Source: an uncultured bacterium
GTDB taxonomy: Bacteria; DRYD01
Reading direction: 5' to 3'
DNA length: 64,000 bases
Assembly (NCBI GenBank): GCA_937139605.1
Contig: CAKZQG010000037.1
Location: forward strand, 1 to 64,000
Positions within the stretch are counted from its first letter, which is position 1. Every line of letters starts with the position of its first letter. Below the pieces are notes generated by a model that saw nothing but the letters and a program-made list of their open reading frames with translations, ran no database searches and was not told where the DNA came from. This document shows positions 36,754-45,935 of this stretch, in pieces. The position numbers were made by a program, and so were the translations under genes.

Positions 36754-39117
36754 ATGATAGATGATTTGGCTATAAAGAATAGGATTTCTATTTTAGAAAA
36801 CCAACTAAAAAACAAAAAAGATCCATTAATATTATTAGAGTTATCGTTGTTATACGATAAGATAGAACAGTTTGTTGATTCTTTTAGGAATTTTCAATTA
36901 CTTGTTGAAAGTTATCCTTTATTTATTAAGGGTAAGTTTTTTTATACTTTTTTTTTGATAAAATGGGGTAGAAAGGAAAAAGTTTTTAATTTTATAGAAG
37001 ATTATTTTATTACCAAGTTTTTTTATAATGTACCAAGGATTTATTATGTTAATGATGTTGATTTATCTAAGTTTTCTTATATACTTGATAAAGCTTTAGA
37101 AAATATGGAACTAATTTTAAAAGCTGGAACTGAACCTTACAATCTCTTACTAAAAGGTTGGATATTATATGCTAGGAATTCTGATTATAAATTTTTTTTT
37201 GAAGAATCAATTTCAAAGTATAATGATAATCAGAATATTATTTATTTATTTTCTTTGTTGAGTATAGATTCTGGGGATTATTCAAAAGCTATTGTTTTAT
37301 TAAAGAAATTAATAGAATTAAATCCAGTTTTTGATATGTCTTATTTATTATTAGGTTATATTTATTTAAGTCAAAATTTATTTAGTAATGCTATTTCTAA
37401 TTTAAAGAAAGCTACGGAGCTAAATCCGAAATCTTCTTTAGCTCATTTGTTATTAGGAAAGCACTTAATTTTAATGGATAAGTTAGAAGATGCTATCGAA
37501 GTGTTATATAAAGCAAGGGATTTAGACCCAAATAATCCTGAAATATATTATTATTTAGCTAATGCTTTTAAAAAACAATATGAATTTGATAAAGCCCTTA
37601 AATTATTAAAAAATTGCTTAGATTTTAATTATAATATAAATGAAGTTTTAAAAGAAATGGCTGAAATTTACATATATAAAGGAGATTATAAAGAAGCTCA
37701 AAGGATCTTAGAAGAAGTTTTAAATTATTCTATAATTGAAGAGCCTGAAGTATTAGAAAAATTAGCTTTAATTAATGAAAGATTAAATAATTTAGATAAT
37801 GCTATTTATTATATTGATAAAGCACTTAAAATTGAACCTGATAATATTAATTTTCTTAATTTAGCTGCTTTATTATCCTTTAAAAAAGGAGATATTGAAT
37901 ATTCTTATTCTTTGTTTAAAAAATTATTAGCTAAAGGGTATACTAATTTTGAAGTGTATTATTATTTGGGGATAATTGAGCTTAGTAGGTTTAGATTTTC
38001 TTTAGCTAAAGATTATTTTGAAAAAGCTTTAGAAATAAATCCTAATAAAAACGAAATAAAGTACTTTTTAGCTCTAATTTACGCTTTTGAAGGAAAATTA
38101 TCTAATTCTATTGATATTCTTGTTAAAGCTAGAGATTTAATTAAAGATCCTTATAAAAATAAATTATTATCCTTTAATATTGCCTCTGCTTTCTCTTTAA
38201 TTGGTAATATTTCTAAAACTGAGCAATTTCTATCAGAAGCTATTGATGATTTCATTAAATCTCTAAAGAATGTTTCTGAACAAGATGTATTATTTTATAC
38301 TACTTTGTTATTTCAAACTAAAGTTATTATAGAGACATCTAAGTTGTATAATAAGCTATTTGATACTTATAATAAACTTTCTAATTCTACATTACAAACT
38401 TTACAAGCTATTGTGGATATTATTGAATCTAAAGATATATTTACTAAAGATCATACTAAAAGAGTTATGATAATATCTACAGAAATAGCGAAGAAAATGA
38501 ATATGGATGAAGAATTTTTGAAAGCCTTAATAGCTGGAACTGTTGTTCATGATATAGGGAAAATTGGGATCCCTGATAATATTTTAAATAAACCTGGAAG
38601 ATTAACTGATGAAGAGTTTGAGATAATGAAAAAACATACGGTAATAGGATATAATATTGTAAAGCAGATGTATTTTCCTTGGCCTGATGTTAGCGATCAA
38701 AAATTACTCAAAAAATATGGGGGAGTACCTGAGTGTGTTAGATATCATCACGAAAAGTGGGATGGAACTGGATATCCTGATGGTTTAAAGGGACAAGAAA
38801 TTCCTATTTTACCAAGAATAATAGCGGTAGCAGATGTTTTTGATGCTTTAATGAGTAAAAGACAATATAAGGAAGGATTACCTGCTTATAAAAGTATTGA
38901 AATTATTGAAAAATCTAAAGAAAAACATTTTGATCCAGAGATTGTTGATGTATTCTTAGAAATTGCTGATGATTTAGTATTATTACTTTATGCTGGTGTC
39001 CCTGTTAAAGAATTATTTGAAGATAAAAGTGTACTTGATTTCTTTAAAGAACAAACTCAGGAACAACACCATGATATCGATATAAATGATTTATTTAAAA
39101 ATATTGAAAAATTCTAA
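36754..39117 (+). CDS. TPR-repeat protein with C-terminal HD-GYP domain
   Basis: A 787-residue cytoplasmic protein. Residues about 10-520 are TPR units (for example AISNLKKATELNPKSSLAHL and YFEKALEINPNKNEIKYFL). From about 545 an HD-GYP phosphodiesterase domain follows, with HD at 599-600 (VVHDIGKIGIPDNI), a HH pair, YHHEKWDGTGYP with GYP at 673-675, and IAVADVFDAL. All catalytic residues are present, so it should hydrolyse cyclic di-GMP (or a related cyclic dinucleotide). The TPR part probably selects partners. It overlaps the next gene by 32 bp. Confidence 0.9.
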   Translation: MIDDLAIKNRISILENQLKNKKDPLILLELSLLYDKIEQFVDSFRNFQLLVESYPLFIKGKFFYTFFLIKWGRKEKVFNFIEDYFITKFFYNVPRIYYVNDVDLSKFSYILDKALENMELILKAGTEPYNLLLKGWILYARNSDYKFFFEESISKYNDNQNIIYLFSLLSIDSGDYSKAIVLLKKLIELNPVFDMSYLLLGYIYLSQNLFSNAISNLKKATELNPKSSLAHLLLGKHLILMDKLEDAIEVLYKARDLDPNNPEIYYYLANAFKKQYEFDKALKLLKNCLDFNYNINEVLKEMAEIYIYKGDYKEAQRILEEVLNYSIIEEPEVLEKLALINERLNNLDNAIYYIDKALKIEPDNINFLNLAALLSFKKGDIEYSYSLFKKLLAKGYTNFEVYYYLGIIELSRFRFSLAKDYFEKALEINPNKNEIKYFLALIYAFEGKLSNSIDILVKARDLIKDPYKNKLLSFNIASAFSLIGNISKTEQFLSEAIDDFIKSLKNVSEQDVLFYTTLLFQTKVIIETSKLYNKLFDTYNKLSNSTLQTLQAIVDIIESKDIFTKDHTKRVMIISTEIAKKMNMDEEFLKALIAGTVVHDIGKIGIPDNILNKPGRLTDEEFEIMKKHTVIGYNIVKQMYFPWPDVSDQKLLKKYGGVPECVRYHHEKWDGTGYPDGLKGQEIPILPRIIAVADVFDALMSKRQYKEGLPAYKSIEIIEKSKEKHFDPEIVDVFLEIADDLVLLLYAGVPVKELFEDKSVLDFFKEQTQEQHHDIDINDLFKNIEKF

Positions 39118-39940
39118 AATATATTATATTTATTTTTTATTTATTATTGCATTTGGGTTTTATTTTTCTTCTTGTTTTATCAGTTGTAAAAAAAATAACA
39201 TTTATTATACTGTTTTTGATATTGATAAGAATTATGGATATTTAATTCCTATTTCCTTTAAAACACAAGATTATACTAAAGAGCAAATTATTAGTAATAT
39301 TGTATATAATATTTTAAAAATTAAGGTAGATAAAGTTGAAAATTATATAACTAATAAAGATAATGTTTTTAGTATTTATTTAAAATCAAAGCCTGATTTA
39401 TCTTATGATTATGATACCATTTTAGCTTATGATCAATTATATTTTTCATTTTTTTATAGCCAAATTTATGGAAATATTATTTTTTATCTTAATAATGATA
39501 AACTTGTTTTAAATGGGATAGATTTTTCTTTCCAAATCGATAAAATTAATACTAAGATTTTTAATAATGTTTTTAATTTAAAAAGAATAGATGAGGGTAA
39601 TTATTTTTTATTTAGTTTATATGATAAAACTAGAGTTATTCCTATCTTTTTACCCAATAATTATAATTTAAATATTACTTTATCTAATAATTTTAATGAT
39701 AAAGGACTTTATAGTATTAAAGATTTTTTATTTACTAATTTTAATATAAAAAACCTATATGTTCAAACTAACAATACCTTTGTAATTTACTCTGATAATG
39801 ATAAAATTGATTTAAAAAATTTCTATTTCCTATTTTTTAATTCTAACTTAGAGAAAATAATTTTTAAAGGAAAAAAGAATATAGTTCTACATAGACCTAA
39901 AAATTTCTCTTTTGTTTATTATTCTATTAACAACTTTTAA
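39086..39940 (+). CDS. Putative lipoprotein, possibly GerMN-like
   Basis: A 284-residue protein with a lipoprotein-type signal (YFLFIIAFGFYFSSC, alternative lipobox at FISC). The ATG at 39086 lies inside the end of the previous gene; a TTG at 39104 would also give a complete signal. The region from residue about 40 (YYTVFDIDKNYGYLIPISFK) to 150, with a late FYLNNDKLVLNG, loosely resembles the GerMN domain of GerM-type lipoproteins. That likeness is weak. Probably an outer-face membrane lipoprotein. Confidence 0.6.
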   Translation: MIYLKILKNSKIYYIYFLFIIAFGFYFSSCFISCKKNNIYYTVFDIDKNYGYLIPISFKTQDYTKEQIISNIVYNILKIKVDKVENYITNKDNVFSIYLKSKPDLSYDYDTILAYDQLYFSFFYSQIYGNIIFYLNNDKLVLNGIDFSFQIDKINTKIFNNVFNLKRIDEGNYFLFSLYDKTRVIPIFLPNNYNLNITLSNNFNDKGLYSIKDFLFTNFNIKNLYVQTNNTFVIYSDNDKIDLKNFYFLFFNSNLEKIIFKGKKNIVLHRPKNFSFVYYSINNF

Positions 39941-39966
39941 ATAAAAATTTTTAAATAAAAATAGCT

Positions 39967-41256
39967 ATGTTAGATTATATTTTAAATCTTGGAATTAATT
40001 CTATATTTGTTTTTATGTTAAGTTTCTTTATAGGAATTGTTTTGTATATTATTACTCTTAAAACTTATAAATATGGAATAAAAAATTTTCAAAATAAGGT
40101 AATAAAACAAGATTATGTAGTAAGTATTAGTGATTTTATTTTTATATTAATTTCTTTAATTTATTATGATAAATTATTTTTATGGATTTTTACTTTAGCT
40201 GGCTACATTATCGCTAATCTTTTTAGTATAATTTTTATAAAAAAACAGTTTAATATAAAATTTACTATTTTTGCTTTTTTCAATACTATATCTCTTTTTA
40301 TTCCTTTAATTTTATTGTCTTTTATAATTTCATTTTTATTTAGTATTAGTTCTATTGATAATATTTTAATAAATTTATTTAATATGGTAGCTGTATTATT
40401 AATTTTATTTTTGTATATTATTTTTAATAAGATTTTGACTATTTTTATGATAGAATTATTTAATTTTTTTAATAGTAATCGAAGTTTTATAGATTTACTT
40501 AAAAACTTAATAAAAAGGGTTAGTAATAATTTTATAGGGTATTTGGAGGTAGTACTTTTTTCCCAAGCTGTTTTAGCTTTTATTTTTTTTATATTTTATA
40601 TCCAAAAAAATTATTTTAATTGTCTTATTGTTTTACTAATTGTTTTTTCTATTTATTATATAGACAAGATTTTATTTGATTTATATAGTATATATGATAA
40701 AACAATTGAAATGGTATTAGATATTTTAGAAGAATATGATTTTAATACTTTGGAGCATTCTAAAAGAGTAGCTTTTATTTCTAAAGAATTAGCTAGTTAT
40801 ATTGGATTATCCCATGAAGAAGTTTATTCTATAGAGCTGGCTGCTAAATTACATGATATCGGAAAATTGGATATCCCTTCTTTTATTTTAAATAAAAAAT
40901 CTAAACTAAATAATTTTGAGTATAAGTTGATTACTTTCCATCCAATTATAAGTGCTCAAATTAGTCAAAATATTTTAAACCAAGATGATTTAGCTTTTAT
41001 TAAGTATCATCATTTATATCCTACTATTGAAAATAGGAAAATAACTTATAAAGATGTTCCTTTAGGAGCAAGAGTTATAACCATTGCTGATATTTATGAC
41101 GCTTTGAGATCTAAAAGATCTTATAAAAAAGGGTTATCTCATGAAGAAGTGATTAAAGAAATGAGTAAAGACTTATTAAAGGATGTTGTGGATCCATATT
41201 TATTTATTAAATTCCTTGATATTTATCCTAAGATAAGGCATCTTTATGAAGAATAA
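39967..41256 (+). CDS. Membrane protein with degenerate HD-GYP domain
   Basis: A 429-residue protein. Six or seven hydrophobic helices fill residues about 1-240, and a cytoplasmic HD domain follows. HSKRVAFISKEL, HD at 296-297 (KLHDIGKLDIPSFIL), the HH pair at 348-349 and VITIADIYDALRSKR are present. But the segment that should read HHExxDGxGYP is HHLYPTIENR, so the GYP motif and its Glu are missing. It may keep metal-dependent hydrolase activity on another substrate or act as a receptor. It lies downstream of the intact HD-GYP gene. Confidence 0.82.
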   Translation: MLDYILNLGINSIFVFMLSFFIGIVLYIITLKTYKYGIKNFQNKVIKQDYVVSISDFIFILISLIYYDKLFLWIFTLAGYIIANLFSIIFIKKQFNIKFTIFAFFNTISLFIPLILLSFIISFLFSISSIDNILINLFNMVAVLLILFLYIIFNKILTIFMIELFNFFNSNRSFIDLLKNLIKRVSNNFIGYLEVVLFSQAVLAFIFFIFYIQKNYFNCLIVLLIVFSIYYIDKILFDLYSIYDKTIEMVLDILEEYDFNTLEHSKRVAFISKELASYIGLSHEEVYSIELAAKLHDIGKLDIPSFILNKKSKLNNFEYKLITFHPIISAQISQNILNQDDLAFIKYHHLYPTIENRKITYKDVPLGARVITIADIYDALRSKRSYKKGLSHEEVIKEMSKDLLKDVVDPYLFIKFLDIYPKIRHLYEE

Positions 41257-41270
41257 AATATAGGGAGGGT

Positions 41271-41298
41271 AGGAGGGGAAAAAACTGTTTCCCCTCCT
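41271..41298. terminator. Bidirectional terminator hairpin
   Basis: A perfect 11-bp stem AGGAGGGGAAA (41271-41281) with TTTCCCCTCCT (41288-41298) and a 6-base loop, placed between the convergent HD-GYP-like gene and the clostripain gene. It is by far the most GC-rich hairpin in the area and should stop transcripts from both sides, although long T-runs are lacking. Confidence 0.65.
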
Positions 41299-41322
41299 TA
41301 AATCATATTCATTAATTGTTTA

Positions 41323-42546
41323 TTATGAATTAACTTTATTAAGCATTTCATCCCATAAGGTATCTTTTGCAAAAGAAGTATCTTGATAGGAGTAAGAAGG
41401 TCCTCCCCAGGTAGGCATTTCTACTGATACTCCTGTAGCATTTGGATGGGCATTAGTATGGAATTCTTTAACAACATACTCATTTAAAGCATTTAATAGC
41501 TCATTAGCAGCATTTTTTACTTCTTCACTAACATTTGAATTAGCTAATAGTTTAGCAAAATGTCCTAAATCTCTAAATGTTCCATAGAATCTTTCGGTGC
41601 TTGATATTATGGATTTAACTGTTTTGAAATCATTAGGGTTATTCATGATAGCTTGTGCTAAGGCGTTAGTTTTTTCCGCAACTAAGTTAGCTTTTTCTAA
41701 ATCAACTGCAGATAAGGTTCTTATAGAGTGAGTAAAGTTAGCTGCAGCTTTTACAATCATAGTAGCTAAATCCTTAGGTTCTACATCTACGTTTATTAAC
41801 ATCATTTGTTGTGCTACTTTTAATACATCTGATAAAGCTTTACCAAATATGCTACCATATGGCCAGCCATCTGCTCCTTCTAATTGTTCAGAAGCTACCA
41901 TATATTTTGCAAAATCTTTTAGCTCATAGCCTACTTCTGCCATTGCCATTAAGCATGCATCCCATCCTAAGATGTCTAATTTTTTACCACCAACTTCTAC
42001 TGCTTTAGCTAATGCTTTCTTTATATCGCTTAATGACATAAATTTATTATGAGTGTCATCTTCTACTGCGCCTTCCCAACCTGCTCCGTGATCACTTATT
42101 ATAACAGCAACATGATCTGCTGGGAATTTCTTCATTAGCTCTCCTATTTTAGTACCCATAAATTCGGGATCTGCTGTATTAACTTTCCCTAAATTTTCTA
42201 TAACTGGAGAATTAATTTTACCTGTTTGGGGATCAGGATATAAGTAAAATGTTTTAGCTTGTTTCCATTGTTTACCGTAGTTCCCTTGATCAGCTATACT
42301 TACCATATGGGTGTTTTGATCTGAACCTACTTTTTCTAATTCATCTAAATCATCAAATAAATAGCTATATAAATTATTATCTCCTGCACTGTATAACAAA
42401 ACTAACCATTTTTTATGTTGATTTTCTTCTGGTACGGTAACTACTTCATCTTTTATAGATATATCCTGATTTTCTGTCTTATTTTGTTGAGTTTGAGTTG
42501 AAGTTAGGTAGGTTTTTTGGGTATCTAAATTAACTTTATTTACCAT
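41323..42546 (-). CDS. Clostripain-family (C11) cysteine peptidase
   Basis: A 407-residue C11 peptidase. The catalytic dyad is His153 (VIISDHGAGWEG) and Cys198 (DILGWDACLMAM); the fold start WLVLLYSAGDNNLYSY and the SEQLEGADGWPYG block match the family. Clostripains cut after Arg or Lys and are usually exported. Here the first 45 residues are Thr/Gln-rich and hydrophilic with no signal peptide, so it may stay inside or leave by another route. AAAAGGAGG lies upstream, and a dyad covers the candidate -10 box. The codon use is less AT-biased than neighbours, as in highly expressed or acquired genes. Confidence 0.88.
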   Translation of the reverse strand: MVNKVNLDTQKTYLTSTQTQQNKTENQDISIKDEVVTVPEENQHKKWLVLLYSAGDNNLYSYLFDDLDELEKVGSDQNTHMVSIADQGNYGKQWKQAKTFYLYPDPQTGKINSPVIENLGKVNTADPEFMGTKIGELMKKFPADHVAVIISDHGAGWEGAVEDDTHNKFMSLSDIKKALAKAVEVGGKKLDILGWDACLMAMAEVGYELKDFAKYMVASEQLEGADGWPYGSIFGKALSDVLKVAQQMMLINVDVEPKDLATMIVKAAANFTHSIRTLSAVDLEKANLVAEKTNALAQAIMNNPNDFKTVKSIISSTERFYGTFRDLGHFAKLLANSNVSEEVKNAANELLNALNEYVVKEFHTNAHPNATGVSVEMPTWGGPSYSYQDTSFAKDTLWDEMLNKVNS

Positions 42547-42578
42547 ACTATTTGACCTCCTTTTAGTTTATTTTTTTG

Positions 42579-42603
42579 TTTTCAATTTTAGTATAATTGA
42601 AAA
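42579..42603 (-). promoter_or_regulatory. Operator-like dyad over the clostripain -10 box
   Basis: A perfect inverted repeat TTTTCAATT (42579-42587) / AATTGAAAA (42595-42603) with a 7-base centre. On the minus strand the centre forms TATACT (complement of 42590-42595), a good -10 box about 44 bases before the clostripain ATG. A repressor dimer site covering the promoter is the simplest reading; a hairpin is the alternative. Confidence 0.4.
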
Positions 42604-42717
42604 TAAAATATTTTTTAATTGAATTTGTTAAAAAAATGTAAAAAATAGAATTTCAATAAAGCACCAATAAAATTTATATTTTTATCGTATTAAAGTATAG
42701 AATAAGGGTAAAATAAT

Positions 42718-43236
42718 ATGGGGATTTTTATGTGGAAAATATTTTTAAAAAAGAATGTTAAGCACCTTAAACAGGAAGAATTGTATCTATTTATCTTTAA
42801 TGAATTAGAAAACCATACTAAATTAAGTGAAATACAAAATCATTTAAATAATTGTAATGAATGTAATCTTAAATATATCTATTTGAAAAAAAATATAGAA
42901 TTTTTAATAAGTAATAAAGACTTTTTTAGGAAGGAATTGTTTAGCTATAATAATACTTTGTATAGTAATTTAGTAGCTAGTAAAATAATGGGATTATTTA
43001 CTAAAAAAGGTTTGGCATTTTTTTCAATTTTTAGTTTATTATTTATTACTTTATTTTTTATAAATTATTTTAATTATCAAAAGGAATATTATTCTAAAGA
43101 AGAAGATTTAAATAAGCTGATAAGTTTATATAAAAATTTTAATTTAGTTGAAGATAATTTTAAAGGGTATGATAAAATATCTCTTGATTTTGAGGATTAT
43201 TTTTATGAATTTGAAAACATTTTTGAAATTGATTAA
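42718..43236 (+). CDS. Zinc-finger anti-sigma-like membrane protein
   Basis: A 172-residue protein with an N-terminal cytoplasmic zinc-finger of the zf-HC2 anti-sigma type (HLNNCNECNLKY, Hx3Cx2C near residues 41-48), one membrane helix (about 100-120, LAFFSIFSLLFITLFFI) and a short outer tail. Such proteins hold ECF sigma factors at the membrane, but no ECF sigma gene lies beside it. The start could also be the ATG at 42730. A periplasmic coiled-coil protein follows, so the pair may form an envelope-stress sensor; this is inference. Confidence 0.62.
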   Translation: MGIFMWKIFLKKNVKHLKQEELYLFIFNELENHTKLSEIQNHLNNCNECNLKYIYLKKNIEFLISNKDFFRKELFSYNNTLYSNLVASKIMGLFTKKGLAFFSIFSLLFITLFFINYFNYQKEYYSKEEDLNKLISLYKNFNLVEDNFKGYDKISLDFEDYFYEFENIFEID

Positions 43237-43277
43237 AATAATTTAAATAGAATTAATTTAAAGGGGGTGATGAGTTT

Positions 43278-43310
43278 ATGTTTGAAAACAAATTACTTTA
43301 CTTTTATTAG
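43278..43310 (+). CDS. Possible 10-residue ORF between the zinc-finger and coiled-coil genes
   Basis: AAAGGGGGTGA (43259-43270) stands 8-9 bases before an ATG opening MFENKLLYFY and TAG. A second overlapping ATG at 43270 opens a 15-residue frame. The strong ribosome-binding site without a long gene suggests a leader peptide or a decayed gene start. Confidence 0.3.
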   Translation: MFENKLLYFY

Positions 43311-43361
43311 GAGCTAATTATAATAAAAAAATAATTAATTTATAAAAAGGAGGGGGTTTAT

Positions 43362-44039
43362 ATGAATAAAGGTATTTTTAGTTACAGGTTTTTAATTATA
43401 AGTGTAATATTATTTATAATGTTGTCTTTAGGAGTGGTATTATATAATTATAAAAACGATAGTTCTAATAATACCAATATAAAATTTGGTTTAATTAAAG
43501 ATAGCGGTATAGTTTTTGCAGATAGCTTAGATAAAAAGCAAGATAAGGATACTGATAAAGCTAAAGAGTTAAAGAAAAAAGTAGGAGAACATATTGCTAA
43601 AAAAATAGAAAATGATCAAGACTTTTGGAATTATTTAAAAGCTAATCATCCTAATTTATATAATTCCCTTAATTTTTTAAAGTCAAAATATAAAAAATTA
43701 TATAATTATTTTTCTTTAAAAGTTTATGGAATATATAAAAGAATGAATAGAGAAGAAAATAATGTAATAAAGGATTTACTTAAAGAAAAAATTGCTATTC
43801 ATGATAAAATAGTAAAGTTAATTTCGGATTATAAAGAGAAGAGGATTCAGGAGAAAGAGTTTGAAACTAATATGAAAAATCATATTAAAGAATTACTGGA
43901 TAATGAAGAAAAAATACTAACTGAAAAATTAAATGAATTTAAAGCTAAGAAAAATCAAGTAGCTGAGGATACTTATAAAAAAATAAAAGATGAAATTGAT
44001 AAATTTGAAGAAAAAGAGCATAAAAAAGAAGATAAATAA
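43362..44039 (+). CDS. Anchored Lys/Glu-rich coiled-coil protein
   Basis: A 225-residue protein with one N-terminal membrane segment (LIISVILFIMLSLGVVLY, residues about 11-29) and a long, highly charged helical outer part (for example KDLLKEKIAIHDKIVKLIS). This layout resembles Spy/CpxP-like or other periplasmic helical stress proteins in shape only; no family is recognised. AAAAGGAGGGGG precedes the ATG, one of the strongest sites in the window. It is followed by an intrinsic terminator, so it ends the operon begun at 42718. Confidence 0.6.
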   Translation: MNKGIFSYRFLIISVILFIMLSLGVVLYNYKNDSSNNTNIKFGLIKDSGIVFADSLDKKQDKDTDKAKELKKKVGEHIAKKIENDQDFWNYLKANHPNLYNSLNFLKSKYKKLYNYFSLKVYGIYKRMNREENNVIKDLLKEKIAIHDKIVKLISDYKEKRIQEKEFETNMKNHIKELLDNEEKILTEKLNEFKAKKNQVAEDTYKKIKDEIDKFEEKEHKKEDK

Positions 44040-44067
44040 ATAATAAAGTATTTTAATGATATATTCT

Positions 44068-44138
44068 AAAGCAGTAAAGGGAATTTCATTAAAAATCATT
44101 AGAAATTTCCTTTATTGCTTTTTATTTTTTTATTTTTT
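44068..44138 (+). terminator. Rho-independent terminator
   Basis: Long imperfect stem: AAAGCAGTAAAGGGAATTTC (44068-44087) pairs with GAAATTTCCTTTATTGCTTT (44102-44121), with loop about 14 nt, then a T-rich run (TTATTTTTTTATTTTTT). It ends the 42718-44039 transcript and insulates the lipoprotein gene at 44165. Confidence 0.85.
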
Positions 44139-44164
44139 ATCTTGAAAGGAGAATAGTTTTAAAA

Positions 44165-45028
44165 ATGAAAAAAATATTTAAAATTGATGCTTTAAATTCA
44201 AAAATTATTTTTATATTTTTTATTATATGTCTTATAATTTTAAGTATTTTCTTTACAAGTTGTAATAAAAAAAGCATATATAATAATAAGCAGATTAATG
44301 TTTTAGTTAGTATTTTACCTATTAAAGGAGTTTTATATAATATTATTAAAAATGATATAAGTAAATATAAAATAGAAATTATTATAGATAATCCAATTGA
44401 TCATCATAATATTGATTTTAGTTCTAATTTAATTAATAAACTAAATTATTCTAATTATGTTTTATCTTTTAATTCTTTAGAATTAGAAAAGGAATTATCT
44501 AAGAAAATAGATAGTAATAAGTTGGTTAGTTTATATAATTCTAATTATATTTCAAATGATCCGCATGTTTGGCTCTCTTTAAAGAATTTAAAAAATATAT
44601 ACCTTAATACTTTTAATTTTTTATACAATATTGATAAAGGCAATATTAATTATTATAAAAATAATCTAAATAAAACTTTAACGATAATAGAATTATATCA
44701 CAATTATTTATCAAATAAATTGAAAAAATATGAGGGAAAATATATATTAACTTATCATAATGAATATTATTATTTTGCAAGAGATTATAATTTAAATATT
44801 ATTTCATATCAATATAATGAGACTGAACCTTCATTAAAAGAGCTTCAAAATATAGTGAGTTTAATAAAGAATGAAAAAATTGCTTTTATTCTAAGTGCCC
44901 CTTATTATGATAACTCTGTATTTAATAAATTACTGAATAAAGCTAAAAAGAATATAAAAATTATAGTTTTAAACCCATTTACTCAAAATACTTTACAAGT
45001 TTTTTGGGAGATATACTCTAATATATAA
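44165..45028 (+). CDS. Metal-binding lipoprotein, ZnuA/SBP family A-1 type
   Basis: A 287-residue solute-binding lipoprotein (lipobox FFTSC near residue 33) predicted to capture Zn2+ or Mn2+ outside the membrane. Metal-ligand segments fit the ZnuA family: PIDHHNIDF, DPHVWLSLKN and TYHNEYYYFARDYNLNI. The usual His-rich loop is absent. The matching ABC permease and ATPase are not adjacent, so the rest of the transporter must lie elsewhere. TTGAAAGGAG precedes the start. Confidence 0.8.
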   Translation: MKKIFKIDALNSKIIFIFFIICLIILSIFFTSCNKKSIYNNKQINVLVSILPIKGVLYNIIKNDISKYKIEIIIDNPIDHHNIDFSSNLINKLNYSNYVLSFNSLELEKELSKKIDSNKLVSLYNSNYISNDPHVWLSLKNLKNIYLNTFNFLYNIDKGNINYYKNNLNKTLTIIELYHNYLSNKLKKYEGKYILTYHNEYYYFARDYNLNIISYQYNETEPSLKELQNIVSLIKNEKIAFILSAPYYDNSVFNKLLNKAKKNIKIIVLNPFTQNTLQVFWEIYSNI

Positions 45029-45131
45029 CTAATATATAAGTTTAAATATTTATTTTTGTAGTTTTAAGAAGGTTAATATTTAGAAGATATAGAATAATAA
45101 TAGTAAAAGGTCTTAAGAGGTGATATGTTTA

Positions 45132-45917
45132 ATGGCTGGACATTCTAAATGGCACAATATAAAACATAAAAAAGAAAGAATGGATAAGATAAGGGGTAAG
45201 CTTTTTGGAAAGCTTAGTAGAGAAATAATGGTTGCAGCTAAAGAAGGAGGCCCTGATCCTGAAAAAAACGCAAAATTAAGACTCGCTATAAAAAAAGCTA
45301 AAAATGCAGGTTTCCCTTCTGAAAATATTGAAAGACTTTTGCTAAAAGCCCAAGGAAAACTAGAAGGAGAAGAATTACATGAATTACTATATGAAGGATA
45401 TGCTCCTTATGGAGTTGCTGTTTTATTGGAAATAATAACAGATAATAAGAACAGAACTGCCTCTGAAATACGAAAATTGTTCCAAAAATTTAATGGAAAT
45501 TTGGCGGAAAGTGGAAGTGTTTCATGGTTGTTTAAACGCAGAGGGATCTTCACTTTTACTACTGATAACCCCCAAGAACTTGAAAATAAACTAATGGAAA
45601 TACTATTAGATTACATTGAAGATATTAAATATAACCAGGAATCTGAAGGAAATAAATATGAACTAGAACTTATTACATCCATAGATAACTTTGAAGATAC
45701 TAAAGATATTTTAGATAAAAATGGTATAGCTTATAATTCTGCTGATATAACTTATATCCCAGAGAATACTGTTTATATAGATGATGTGGAAAAAGCAACT
45801 ACTTTGTTGAAATTAGCTGAAGCTTTAGAAGAACATGATGATGTTCAAAAAGCTCATTTTAATTTTGATATTCCTAATGATGTTCTACAAAAATCTTTAG
45901 AAATTATTAATAAATAA
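45132..45917 (+). CDS. yebC: YebC/PmpR-family protein
   Basis: A 261-residue protein starting MAGHSKWHNIKHKKERMD, the invariant beginning of this family, with the conserved GGPDPEKNAKLRLAIKKAK and later EGYAPYGVAVLLEIITDN. I start at ATG 45132, nine bases after AAGAGGTG; a GTG at 45120 lies in that site. Family members act as transcription regulators or, as TACO1-like factors, in translation of proline-rich stretches. It precedes tsf by 18 bp and is likely co-transcribed with it. Confidence 0.94.
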   Translation: MAGHSKWHNIKHKKERMDKIRGKLFGKLSREIMVAAKEGGPDPEKNAKLRLAIKKAKNAGFPSENIERLLLKAQGKLEGEELHELLYEGYAPYGVAVLLEIITDNKNRTASEIRKLFQKFNGNLAESGSVSWLFKRRGIFTFTTDNPQELENKLMEILLDYIEDIKYNQESEGNKYELELITSIDNFEDTKDILDKNGIAYNSADITYIPENTVYIDDVEKATTLLKLAEALEEHDDVQKAHFNFDIPNDVLQKSLEIINK

Positions 45918-45935
45918 ATAAGGAGGTAAAATGGG

